Positions 21,789-34,788 of a stretch of 64,000 nt of DNA are shown here, one piece after another. Numbering within the stretch: the stretch's first letter is position 1; each line of letters opens with the position of its first letter. Under the pieces are notes generated by a model. The model did not search any database. It saw only the letters and a program-made list of their open reading frames with translations, and was not told the origin of the DNA. Origin of the DNA: Combretum micranthum (lineage: Eukaryota > Streptophyta > Magnoliopsida > Myrtales > Combretaceae); contig JAMXBD010004307.1 of the NCBI GenBank assembly GCA_024138025.1, positions 1-64,000 of the forward strand, given 5' to 3'. The translations under genes were made by a program, and so were the position numbers.

Positions 21789-23037
21789 TAACCTAGATCC
21801 ACATATAGTTTAAGAATCTTTTTATTTAAAATCCGTTTTAATGAAGCTAAAATCAAGTGACAAAAAGTTTCATCATCCCTATCTCTAGTTGATTATAAGC
21901 AACTTCAATAGCAACCTATATCAATTCAAAAGAACGATTTCTTAATTTGTCAAGTTGAAATCAAACATGAATCTACATGGTACACTCATATAAACTCATG
22001 AGTTAGGGTTCAGGCTACTAATTACAAGTTCACAGTCAATGTTCAATTAAAAAGGGTTGAAATCACATGAATCAGGTATTGGATTCACAAAATCCTAAGT
22101 TAAAATAATTATTTCTCTACAGATATGAACATTAAATACAGATTCAAGAGAAATAATATCGAACGAAGATAATTATTGTTGATTAAGTACAAGGTTTTGT
22201 AAAAACAAAGCGTTGGGTTAAGATGAAATTATCTAGAAAACTTGAATCTCAAGCAAGAAGAAAGGTTTCTCTCATTAAAAATTCTCCCTCTACTCTATAC
22301 TATGTTAGGAATTTGTTATATATGGTACATAATGTTTTGCAATGCCCCTATGCGTTTATTTATAGACAGTTGGTATAGAGAATCATGAAGATATTATTTG
22401 CTGACTAGTAGATTCATTTTAACGGATTTTGTCTATATCTTCACATGCTTTGTTTTAAGGTAGCATGTGCATGACAACAAGGAAATGGTCACTTTTTATG
22501 GCTTGGATTGCGGGCTCAAAGGATGACCGTGGTAGAAGTTGTATCTTTTTCATCACAAGCACGATTCATGTTTAGTCTATATCGCGGTCAGAACCGAAGT
22601 GTGATTTAGACTATGATCTTGAATTATAATGCACAGTTCACTCATGCAAATCATGGTGCAGATCAAGGGCGTGATTTGGACTTTTGCCTTATTTTTCTTG
22701 CCCTTGATTGGGATCTTGGAATCTATTTTCAAACATTCTTATTGTTTTGCTCCAATCTTGATTCTAATCACTTTATTTCTACTTTTCATGACCTTTGGAG
22801 CTAAAAAAACAACATTTTTCACAATAATAGCATAGAATCACAGGAATTTTATCTAAAAATGAATCAGATAAAGCATAAATTCTTATAGATTGAATAGAGT
22901 AAAAATAACTTATCAGTCGCGAATCAAAAACTTTTTTGATTACTTTGAGCGAGATGAGAAGGCTAAGGGGCAAAATGTATCTTTGGTTTTTATAGGTTAT
23001 GGTAGCTTATGATACAATAAATTATAAAAAGAGAGGC
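21789..23037. other. Unassigned retroelement-like relic with a minus-strand promoter candidate
   Basis: No coding homology seen. A good TATA box (TATAAATA, 22364-22357, minus) is followed on the minus strand by AT-rich leader-like sequence. Around 22,500-22,690 short phrases recur (GTGATTTAGAC / GTGATTTGGAC). An old minus-strand LTR is possible but its ends are not found. Confidence 0.25.
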
Positions 23038-23042
23038 ATATG

Positions 23043-26000
23043 TGTCACGCCTCAAAAGGGGGACTAGTAGGATTAATCTAAAGCTATCATATCACATGTG
23101 CACCCGTAATATGAGAGTCGTCTTGTAAGTCAAAGTATACAAGACTATTTATTTATCAATGTTTATCATATAAATGATATATATTATATTACTGGATTTC
23201 AACTATGGAATCCAATTTTTCCAATTCTTATCAAGATCGCAAAGAATCGGTATCCCTTACCAAATGGTGAAAATGGATTTCAAATTACAACTTACAAATT
23301 TCAAACATTATAAAATTTATCCAATTTACATTATAAGTTTACCATATCCTATATCTCTATCTTCAATAGAGTTTGTTGGAGAAACTCTCTTCACATATTC
23401 CTAGCCCAATCCCAGCTAGTATCAATCCTGCAAAAAAACTGTTGGAGGGTGAGCGAACCACGGGCTCAGTGAGATAACTTGACCAGACCACACATCAACC
23501 AATAACAAACAAGTATAATTATCAATCATATGCAATGCAACAATCAATCATATGCACATTACAAGCTTAGATGATCTAAAATCCAAAGCAAGATGGAGAT
23601 TTACGCCCTCTCATCGGGGTTGAAGGAACACGATACTAATGGCCTGCCTACCCAAGAGAGACTAAGTATACAGGGAAGCTACAATCCTCATTGTAGTTAT
23701 CTCTTTATACTTTAGGCACTTAATTCTTGTTTAAAGCCTTAGAAACTCCACTAAATATTAGTCATTTCATAGCGAAACCATGGGCGGCGTCCTTCATTAC
23801 TGGTTAGTTCCCATGAAACCGATGGAACAAAGGTAATCTTGCATAGAACTAATAGCTTCTTACCTAGAAAAACCAAGCATTACCAGAGAACCAAAATACT
23901 ATCATGTAGTAGGCTACCACATCTTCAAATGCAATTTACGCAAATCATGCAATGCATGTCCATTTCATTTACAGTACCAGTAGTTGTTAATCAAGTTTAA
24001 GGTGATCATATTATTTACATACAATCATCAACATGCTTCATATAATATTTATCATATAATAGAATTATCACTTATATTGTGATAATTTTGTCATTCAATC
24101 ATATACCACGCATCAAGCATTATCCTCAATCCCGCATGCATATCAATTGGATATATATTATTCCAAATGCAGCTATACTACAAGCACAAACAATGTGATA
24201 AAGTCAAGTAACTCACCTATGGTCCTTACTAAATTATTGTATAAGCTACCAGAAGTCCGGGAATTGATCTATTTTCCTATAGGAGGAAATAACATAGATT
24301 TATTATTGAAGTGTTTCTGTAAGAGAAGTCTTCCTAGAATTAAAAGCGCTGATCTCGATCGATATTAGACTAAGCCCGTTATATTAATTATTGTGTCGTT
24401 CAATAATTTAATCGAATCCTTATAGGTGCCTAATTATTCCGTATAGGTATTTAATACAGTTTTTATTTAGGTTTTAATCCCTATAGTAAAGAATATTTAT
24501 TTGTTATTTGTTTTCATTTTGCTTCTCTCGATCTTAATTGCTATCTATATTTTTATTTAAGGGGTTTGTCTTTTCCTTAAGTCCTACTGCTTTTAGTAGA
24601 AGTTTTTTGTTTATTAATTCTTTGCCTGTCAACCTTATCTGTCTCTTAAATTAATAAGTTTTGTTTATTTAAGGGTATGTTCTAGTATCTATGCCTTTCA
24701 AAAATTATTTTAATAAAGTCGCATGTTTATGGAGTTTAGATATATCCAATTTTTATTATACTTAAATTTCATTTTTATTGCAAAACAAGCTAAGTTTAAT
24801 AATTATGATATTATTAGTGATATTAATTTTGAAATGTTAATATCAATATTAGAAATAAATACAAGTATAATAATAACAACAAGTTTAATACTATAGTAAA
24901 TAATAATATTGGTGACAAAAATAATAATGGTATTGATAATAATATAAATATAGTGACATTAATGTAAATAATAACAGTAATCACAATCCTAATGATTCTT
25001 AATGAAAATATCAATAATACTGAATACTATTATCAGTAGTAATAATAATAGTAATAATCATAATCATATTAATAGGAATAATAGTAACATTTATATTAGT
25101 TTATTAAGAGTGAAAACTGAGTGAATTTCTATTTTGCGATTTCTTATTCGTTTTAAATCCGATTTCAAGAAACACATGTACCGGTTTCAAGTGAATCATG
25201 ATAACTGTAGTCAAAACTTGTTTTAATGATATCTAACTCAATTCTAGTCCATTTTTTATGAATAAATAGTCATTTTCATAGTATTTTTCTAGTACAATCC
25301 ATTGATAGGGTTGTTTTCATTAAACAAGGTCATTAAGGGGGCAAAAAATGCAAAAATAGTTCGCTCTTTTTGTACAAATTTGGCAGCAATAATCCAATTT
25401 TTGTTTTTGCAATATCTAATCGTTTCTTATCCGTTTTTAATAAATAAATAGTCGATTTCATAGGATTTTTCATGGTATTTCCATTGGTGGGGTCATTTTT
25501 GTCTTATAACAAACACACCAATATATTTTATTCAATCTTTCCAATGATTTACATGAGTTATCTAAAGTTCAACTTAGTTTTGTCGTAGTTTAGGTATGGT
25601 TTTAGTTTTTCCTTTCTTGGATTTGAATTTCTATACTTAAAAATCTTCAAGTTAATGTGTTTATATCCTAAATAACTATGTATCATTAATACAACATTTG
25701 TTCAACTATATAACTTAAAACCATCATCTAATCCTCTTATCTATTTCTTTAGCTCACTCATAATTTGTAAAATTATCAATATGTATAGTTTCTATGAACT
25801 TTTCATAATATTTTTCTTGTAATGTAAAGCTCCTAATCATGCTTTTAAAGCTTGTTTTATCAAGTTTTATGTTCATATAAGGTCCTAGGAGTATTAGACA
25901 TGAATTGAAACTAGTTTAGATGAAATTTGAGCATGGTTTTGGCTTATTTCTTCCTAGATCCGAATTTACTAAGTTTATAACATTTCTAAGTTGATATTCT

Positions 26001-28823
26001 TCTAAGACATCAACATTCAAGCATTTCAAATATAACAAGAACTCATCTACTTGAATTCATCAATGGAATAATCATTTCTCCCAATCACATAACTTTCTTC
26101 CAATGCTAGACATTTCAACCTAATGTCTACACACATATGTAACAAAAATGTGTTGATAGTTTAGGAGTTACTTGGCTTGAAGTAGAAAGGATTCCTAACT
26201 CCCTCCCTTAGCAATAATCAAATCTATATCAAAGGTTAGATGATAAATTTTTAACTATAAAAGAAGTTACTAATTCTAACCAAGACTTTTACCTTGATTG
26301 GATGATAGATGGGGTTTAACTCCTCCTTCTTGATGAAAATAATGGTCTAAAGATGAAGGTAGGAAGATAAGTATCTAAGGAAAAATTAATCTAGCTAAAC
26401 TAACATATATCTATATATATATATATTTTTTTTTTCTCTCACCTTGTTGAGCTTAGATTCCAACTTGGATTTATGACATACCAAGGGCTATTTGGTTTTT
26501 GATGTTGTTTGGGTTAGTTAAAGTGGGGTTTTGATTATGGTTGATAAGGATTAATGTTTAGATAATGCTATAAGGTAAAAACAAGGGATACACTTTTATT
26601 TTGAAGTGTTTAAACAAGGTTGAACAAGTGAGCAAAGAAGATGAATATATGAAATTCGTGGTGGTCATTTGGGGCAAATTTTTAGATTGTGTTTGGGGAG
26701 ATTTTGAGTTGGTTTCGTAGCCAACTTAAGCCTATATATATATATATATATATATACTAATGTTAGGCTAAAATTTAGATACATGAGAGGGTGTTTTGGA
26801 ATTTATAAATACAAGTTTCAGTTGTTGTTTCTCGGTGGAAATTCTTATGCGATTTTGAGGATGATTTTTGGATGAAATTGTACAAAATTTGTGGCTGTTT
26901 TTTAGGGGCATTAATTGTGTTTATTTACTAGTTAATTAAGGTCATTTATGAGTATAATTTGGAGGCTCAAGTTGCAAGAAAAATCAGGTCCAAATTGAGC
27001 TAAAATCTGAGGTTGAATAATGAAATTTCTACTATAGTTTTGTGTGCTATTTTTCACTCTATTTGCATGGCTTTTTTATTTGATTTCTCTTGTTATTTCT
27101 TAGCCAATAATTGGTGTTTGAAGTGTACTTTTAGAAGCCTTTTATTGGTTTTTATTTGGTTAAAAATATCAGCTTAACTAAGCCTATATTTTTGTCAAAC
27201 ACCGAGCTGGAATGTGTGTGTGTTGGAGCTGTTTTTGTTGAACTTTTTCCCCTGTTGCAGCTGTCTTTCTCGGTAAAATTCTTGGCCATTTGGAGTTGTT
27301 TCTTGTTTGAGTTGAATTTCTTGGCATTAAATGTTGATCTTATGTGGTTTTTTTATTGAGTTAAATGTCATTTTCAAGTTGATTATGGGGCTCAAAATTT
27401 GGATCAAACAGCGTGAAAGTTGAAAATTTTCTCCTCCTCTACTGTATCGTGATTTCAATTCAGCAGGTTCTGTTTTCATTCTTTTGTTTTATTTGTTTAT
27501 TGTTTGATTAATAGTTAACTAAAATATTTTAACCAATACTAATTTATAAACATATATTTATAACTGTTATGTAAGAGTTCTATCGAAATAAAATTTTCTA
27601 AGTTCCTATAAAAATTCTAGATTTTTGGTATATACAAATTTTTAGTTTAAAGTTTACACATTTAATTATTTTTAGTATTTTAATTTATGTGATTAAATTT
27701 TTCAAATTCTATAAATCAAATTAGGAACTACATTTTAATGGATAATTTGCCAACAAGTATAATGGGTTTTGAAATTTTTTATTTGAGATCTAGACTTTTA
27801 ATTATTGTTCTAAATTAGTATCTACTACGTAGTTATAACTAGTAGTTCATCTTTGGATTATCGTTTTATACCAATAAGTTCTATTACTAGATTATATTTT
27901 ATCGGGTCTGAAATTTAGAACTACTTCTAATTATATCTTGAATTATCAGTTCAAGATACAAAATCTTGTTTTTGGTATCTATTAAGGTCAAAAAAATTTT
28001 TATTCGGGTTTTTAAACTATGAATAAGCTTATTACAATTCATAGGTTTACCCTAAGATTTTTGTTGAATCATATATTTGATATTAGTTTTACATTTGCTA
28101 ATTTGTTCATTTTCTAGTTATGAAAATTATTAAATGTTATATTGGCAACTCAAGATTTTAATTTCTAAAATCTCTAAATCTTTTAATTAGAATGTTAGTG
28201 AAATTTAAATATTTATTTAAGATCTAGATTCTTAGATATCAATCTATTTTTGATCTTATCGTATTTTTTGTAATTCTAGTGATTTATCTTTAGTTTATAA
28301 TTTTATAACTTGTAGTTTCTAAAAATTAATCGTCTGTTATTGTGATTTAAAATTAAGGTTAGCTATGATTTCTTGTTGGACTATTGACCATTTTACCAAA
28401 TATTATGTTTTACTGAATTTATACCAATTTGTTAATAACAACATATTTTTGTCTAGTGCTACCTAATATTGTTAACAGATTGAAAATAGTTTAAACACTA
28501 TTATTTCATTATTTAACTAGTGTAGGATTTATTTTCTAAGTATTGAGCTTAAGGAAAAGAACTTAGGAATTTATATTAACAATTAGTTTATTGTTGTTTA
28601 TAGATTATTTGAGATCATAGAAGCTACAATTGGTATTTCGAAATTTTTATTGGTAGAGATTCTAATCTTTCTAATTATAATCAAATTCATTCATACTTCA
28701 ACATTTTTAAATCGAGAAAAATTTGGAGTGATTTTTACTACTTGTTCCAAATATTTTATATAATTCTATATTACATTTTTAGTATTTGTTAAAATTAGGT
28801 TACGTAAAATTAATGGGATTATA
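23043..28823 (-). repeat. Family C solo LTR (5.78 kb), TSD ATATG
   Basis: The minus-strand end reads ..GAGGCGTGACA (plus-strand TGTCACGCCTC at 23043) and the start is a decayed TGTAA (plus ..GGGATTATA at 28823). Perfect duplications ATATG flank it at 23038-23042 and 28824-28828. It shares short blocks with families A and B: the terminal GCGTGACA, GGCTCAGTGAGATAA (around 23463) like their GCTTAGTGAGAA, and TTACGCCCTC with CGGGGTT (around 23601). There is no coding region. It contains (TA)n at about 26,408-26,431 and 26,733-26,755 and an AAT-rich low-complexity stretch. Confidence 0.8.
24820..25100. repeat. AAT/ATT-rich low-complexity stretch inside family C LTR
   Basis: Imperfect runs of AATAAT-type triplets, interrupted. 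It looks like an expanded and decayed trinucleotide repeat. Confidence 0.7.
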
Positions 28824-28888
28824 ATATGTTTGGGAATAAAGTGCAAATATAGGCATTGATGAGACATAGATTTGTGCTAGATTATTAG

Positions 28889-29190
28889 GTAAGTTTCATT
28901 GGCGGTATCTGAGCTTTTATTTTATAACAAAATTATACCTAAAAATAATTTTATCTAACAAAGATACCCAAACTTTTTAAATATTGCACGTGTTGTAAGT
29001 ATGGAGAAACTTCAACCAAACTATTAAATGTTGCACCCGTTGTACGTATGGCCAAAATCTGACAATTTCTCTAACCACTCACTAATGTGGAGAGGGAAAT
29101 CAATTAAAAAAATCATTTCTCTATCTTAGTTGTCATTTTATATCTCTTTTTTTTTTCAACTTCCCCCCACCCCCCTCTCTCTCTGAAATG
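28889..29190 (+). repeat. Dispersed repeat D, copy 1
   Basis: Begins GGTAAGTTTCATTGG and ends in a polypyrimidine C/CT-rich tract (29161-29190). It aligns through its length with a minus-strand copy at 53,314-53,199 continued at 48,729-48,560. There is no coding potential. The nature (MITE, LTR piece or other) is unknown. Confidence 0.65.
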
Positions 29191-29591
29191 ACCTGACCTT
29201 TAGGGTGCTTAAGGATGAGATTGCCCACATCACCTCAAAGCGATATGTGCAAGGCATTCCATTATTAAGTAGGTTTTTAATAAGTTTTAAACCAAGAAGT
29301 CATTATTAATCTTTATAAAAGTTTCCAGCGGAGTAATATTTGATTATTCATGGTTTAAGTTAATCAAAACCTATAATTCAATTTGTTTAGAAAATAAGTA
29401 TCACAAATATTCATTTATAAAGATTGCCCATAGGGCCCATCAAATAAGGATGACTTAACCGTACAACTTTTGGACTTAAAGGTTAATGTTAAATTGAACA
29501 GAAGTCCTTGATTGTTACTTGGTTATAATTATCCAAATTATAAAACCTAACTAAAATAAAACTTTTACATGAAAAGACTCATAAAACCTTT
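29191..29591. other. Spacer with nothing recognised
   Basis: AT-rich, with no ORF or repeat that I recognise. Confidence 0.4.
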
Positions 29592-29596
29592 ATCTC

Positions 29597-32500
29597 TATC
29601 ATGCCCCGAAGGGTACCCTAAACGTGGCAGCACGCTACGTATAATATCAAGACTTAAGAATAGCTACCTCAGTCACGCAAAAGTCTTAGTATTACATGTA
29701 AGGCATCTAGCACGGTAATAGAAGACACTTTTGGGAAGCATAGTCTAAGAAAGTAAAAATGAACATACAAGAATCCATAAATAAAATATATTATAGAATT
29801 AATAACCAAAGGTCTATTACATGATTTCTAAGGGGCATACCCCTGCTAAATCCCAAAGATTGAAATAGTCTTTACAATATTTATATACTACATTAAAGAT
29901 TTCAAAGGAATTCTAATCTAAATCTTCAAGTAGATTTCCTCCAAAAGCTTCAAAGGAATACTTACGCGGATATGAGGAGACCTTGGGTACAAAAATAGGT
30001 GTTTTTGAGAATGCAAATACCTATAGGGGCGTAAGCTTTATGGGCTTAGTGAGTAAATCCCGAAAATTCATACTTAAAGTAAATTATCAACTAAGTTTAT
30101 TAGTCATGCAAATAGAATGCAACAACCACATGAGCATATAAGACATATGACTTTGGGAATCAAATGTTGAATGAATTACGCCCTTCATTCCGGGTTAGGT
30201 GTTCAGGCCAATTATAGCCACGACTTTTAAAACAATTTTTTAGACCTTACCGGCTCCTATACGCTATCAAAAACTTGTAGTTATTACAGGCTCCTACTAG
30301 CCACAAATTTATGTAGTTCTTATCGGCTACTTGCCACTTACATGATATACCGGTTATGCCTACCACCACTATTATACACTTGTCCCACCAATTGTATAGT
30401 AGTGAATGAAATGTGACTTAACATATGAAGTGCATGCATAATTTCTTTAATTAAAGTCTAGTGGTTATATTTAACTTCTTTCAAGTGAGCAACCAAATTC
30501 AAACACTTCAAGATATTAACGTTCATGCAACTCTATTACAAACAAATCATGTTTCAATATACTTAATATTCTTTCAACATATTATCATACATCTTCCATT
30601 TGATTTTGCCTAAATTCTAATGCAACTAAATTTACAAGTACAATCATAAGGATGAAAAATAACGGGGAGTAGACTCACTCAGCCATGATGACACCTTTCT
30701 TGAAATGGATAGTCGTTTCGGGATTTCCACTAATTGTAGTAATCTTAGGGATATGAACAATCCTCCTCGAGATCACTTAATCAAGAAGAATACCCAAAAT
30801 GAGTATTTCTTTTATTCTATGGTACTAATAAGGAACTATGTCTTAAGATCGTTAAAATTCGTATAGAGAAAATTATATCTTAAAATGGCCATAACTTGGT
30901 CATTTTAACTCGGAATTGCTCATATAATATACCGTTTTCTACCTGTTCAAAATGATCTATCCAATTCTAAAATTATTTTCATCAAACTAAGTCGTTTGAT
31001 TCCAAAATAGTGGTGATCATATTCACAATGAATTTTCACAAAACTTGTATTCCTTCTTTTAACAAAAACTCATAACAAAGAGATAGGTATTATAATAGTT
31101 TGTAAAACCTTTGAAATATATTTACATATTTTATTGACTCATATTAAATGTATGAAATTAATGAAGTTGTCTCAAACCATGAATTTTTGGTAAAAGTAAA
31201 GTCTTCTAAAGAAAAAGTGAAACTTTTGAAAATTCCTCTTATTTTGCTAGAGAATATCTCAAGCTATGAGTATTTTTATTTTCCTTAATTTCATTTCCTT
31301 AGTCTTTTTAAATTTCCAAAGAATGATTTTTATTTTCTAATCTTAGTTTCTAATACTTTTTGAAAGTAATAACAATTCTATATTATAGAAATAATTTCCT
31401 TATTTCTTAAGATCGTTCTATTTTTATGAAAAGAATTTCCTGGTGTTTGTCAAACTAGTATTGATGAAAAAGTGAAGTTTAGTAAAACTTTTGTTTACTC
31501 AAGAATTTCTTTCTATGTTATGTATGTATTGTAAAAATTCCTATGAACTCCTCTAGATTTCTCAGAAAAGTTTGTTAAGATAAATTCCTAAGTTTTTTAT
31601 GAAAAATTTACTTCTTACTTTTTTTTTAGAGAAAATTTCTATTAAAAAAAAAAAACTTTTCCTCATTTATCTTGTTGAGACAAAATCAATATGTTCATGC
31701 ATGATTATGAATATGAATCATAAAATTATGAAAACATAAGAAAGACATAATAATTAAAGAAATAAGCTAGTAAAGAATATATTAAATATTGGAATCTTAG
31801 CTTCATCAAGGTATCCCGGGATTAAGAACAGACTAGTCCCAAAAGAAAAAAAAAAAGAAAATTTTGACTTGATGAGACAAGTCTAAGACTAGAAAGACTA
31901 GTCTTAAAATACATGAAAGTAAAAATTGCAAAACAAAGGAGCTTATATACTCAAAATATATATATATATAGCTACATAGATATATTTAGTTTTATATATA
32001 TATATATATATATTATATATAAGCAACATAAAAGAAATTAGATTCATGAACAAAAACAAAGTATGAACTTATTATTGCTTTCTTTAACCGTCATGGTTTA
32101 GAAAACACACACGAAGCTCATACTAAGTAAATGAACATAAAAGAAACTTAAAGAAATATTACCTATGAAAACTAAACTTAAGAGAACTTTGAAAGAGAAT
32201 TCTTGTAGAATTTTGAGAGAGTAATTTTAGTATATGGAAGGTGTGAAAAAAGTGGAAGGAATAGGAGGTATTTATAGGAAAATGTGGGAGGAAATTTGTG
32301 TTAATTAAATAAATAGAAATTAAAACAATTTGAGGAGGGAAGAGAGGGGGCTGGTGCTACTTTGAGTGTAGAGAGGGAGAGAAATTTATTTTTTTGTATT
32401 TTTGTTAATGAAAAGTAAGATATGAAAGATGTGAAGTTGTATTAAAATAAAAATTGTAAGAAAATAGAGGTATGGTTTGTAAGAATAGGTTGTAAGAAAA

Positions 32501-32969
32501 AGCAGAGATATATAAATAGTGTAGAATAGTAGTAAATATTGTAATGTAAAGTAGACATGACAATTTAAGTACCTATAGTAAGAAAATATGCGTACAATTG
32601 CGATATCTGATATTTTTAGTTACCGAAAATTATGAAAATGATATTTTTGAAATCCTTATATTAAATTGGTCATATCGGTGTTATCGAAATATTTTTATTA
32701 TTCCAAGCTTCGGGACATGATTTTCGAGAATTGATCTCGTTTGAATCCGAAGACACTCGGATTTCGCGAATCTGACATTTTTATATAACCTAAAGCTATT
32801 ACGAACTATTATCACTAATTATTCCAACTTCATTTTCTAGGGTTAAAGAAAACGAAAATGCTTGATCTAAAATCTAGGGTTTGTACTAGACTTTTTGACT
32901 TTTAGGGTTTCGGTTGACTTTTAATTCTAAGATCAACTTAAAATTAACTGAAAATTTTAAGGGTTTATA
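29597..32969 (-). repeat. Family A-like solo LTR (3.37 kb), diverged
   Basis: On the minus strand it starts TATAAACCC (decayed TGTAAACCC) and ends CATGATA (decayed TGACA). Flanks ATCTC (29592-29596) and GTCTC (32970-32974) match 4 of 5. Collinear landmarks: TATA 32276-32269, core stem 30908-30880 intact, a terminal hairpin using AAGACTT/AAGTCTT at about 29,650-29,695. It carries TA-rich microsatellites at about 31,956-32,013. Confidence 0.85.
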
Positions 32970-32974
32970 GTCTC

Positions 32975-33170
32975 GTACATTGCCATTTAACCAAGTCATC
33001 TTGCGTAGCACTCATTCGCATCGTACCACCAACAAAACCTGGAATATTAAAGCATGAGTTGTAAAGGCCAGTACAACAGTAATCAAGCAAATACTCGCAT
33101 GTCATATACACTTAGGCTAATGCAATAAGCCCAATTTAAGTTTAAAATTTTAAATCAACAACCAAGTATT
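32975..33170. other. Short spacer between two solo LTRs
   Basis: About 196 bp of ordinary composition. With 41,977-42,273 and 45,804 onward it was contiguous before three LTR insertions. Nothing recognised. Confidence 0.5.
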
Positions 33171-33889
33171 TCCAGTGTAAACCTCTAGATTTTTATGCCA
33201 AGTCTTAAGTTCAAAACCATAGAACCGGAAGTCATCGAAATCGCCTGAGGTCAACAAAACATATATCAAACCCTAGAATTTAGATCCGGTAATCTCGCGC
33301 TCTTAAACCATAAACAACTAAATTGAGATAATTGTGAATAATAGTTCATAATAACATAGAAAAGCTTAAGAATATTATATTCGCTAATTTTTAGTATGTT
33401 TCGGATCCAACAGGACAGTTTTTGAAAACCATGCCCTGGTACACTAGATGGTAAAAATATTTCAGTGACACCGTTAAATTTGTAATAATATGAAGATTTC
33501 AAAAATATCAATTTTATAATTTTTCAATAGTATAAAATAACATATATCACAATTATACGTATATTTTTTTTATTACCAGTCAATTATTAATCTTGTTTAT
33601 TATTCATTGTATTATTCTACTACTTATTATTATTCATCTATCTCTACTTTTTTTTACTACCTATTCTTACTATCTATACACTTATTTTCTTACTTTTTAC
33701 CTTCCTCATACATCTCAAATCACATAATATCTTACATATTACTTGCTTTTTTTTACAAAATACGAATTAAATAATTTTCACTCCCCTCTCCCCTTCAAAA
33801 TCGGTGCCCATCTTTGTCACTTTCTCTATTTCTTTTTCTTTTTCAATTTATTTTATTACAGTCAATTTCCCCCCATCTTCAACTATAAA

Positions 33890-34788
33890 TAGGGGTGGGC
33901 TTGGTTTGGTTCGGTTTTTTTTAAAACCAAACCAAACCAAACCATAATTTACGATTTGTTTTTTTTCCATCCCAAGCCAAACCATTAAGTAACGGTTTAG
34001 TTTAGATTAGAAATTTTTTAAACCATTGAATAACGGTTTGGTTCGGTTTAGATTACAGATTAAATCAAAATTCTAGTTAAAAATTTTCTTGTTCTAGTTT
34101 TTTTTTTTTTTTTTACATTTATATAGATACTTAAATTATCATTTTACAAAGTTTATATTACAAACCACAACAAAATACTTTATGAATTCATCATACTTTT
34201 AATCTATAGTTCTCCATAAAATCAGTTATCCATTGATAAAATACATTCACCAACGAATACATAGTAGGTCATAATTTATAATTTTTAATAGAACCATCAA
34301 GTCAATTATCTATCAACAAATTTAGCTAAAATAAAAAATCATCTATCAACAAAATTCATCAACGAATATAATTAATCTGCCGACAAAATATATTAAACAA
34401 TTAATATACAATCAGAGTTTATAACTAAATAAATAAATTTCATATTTTATAAAGTTCAAAGCTATTAATAAAATAGTTCATCATCAACAAAAAAGTACAT
34501 ATCATGAGCCTAAAAAATTTAAAATTGAACAAGTTGATTAATCAATATTCACTAAATAATAAATATCAATTGAAATTATATGAACTTATAGTAAAATATT
34601 ATTATATTTTTCTAAAATGGTTTGGTTCGGTTTTACGGATCGGTTTGGTTTTCCTTTCAAACCAAACCATAAATTTATGGATTGGAAAAATTTTAAACCA
34701 AACCATTAAAAAAAAAAACCATATTTTCTGTTTGGATTGATTCGATTACGGATTATTTCCGTTCGGTTAGTTTTTTTGCCCATCCCTA
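33890..34788. mobile_element. Non-autonomous hAT-type element (~0.9 kb)
   Basis: Terminal inverted repeats TAGGGGTGGGC (33890-33900) and GCCCATCCCTA (34778-34788) differ at one base. 8-bp flanks ACTATAAA (33882-33889) and AATATAAA (34789-34796) match 7 of 8. Subterminal GGTTTGGTTCGGTTT-type motifs occur in opposite orientation near the two ends. Inside is AT-rich sequence without a transposase. The TIR pattern and 8-bp duplication are typical of the hAT superfamily. It sits in the host LTR's TATA box. Confidence 0.85.
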
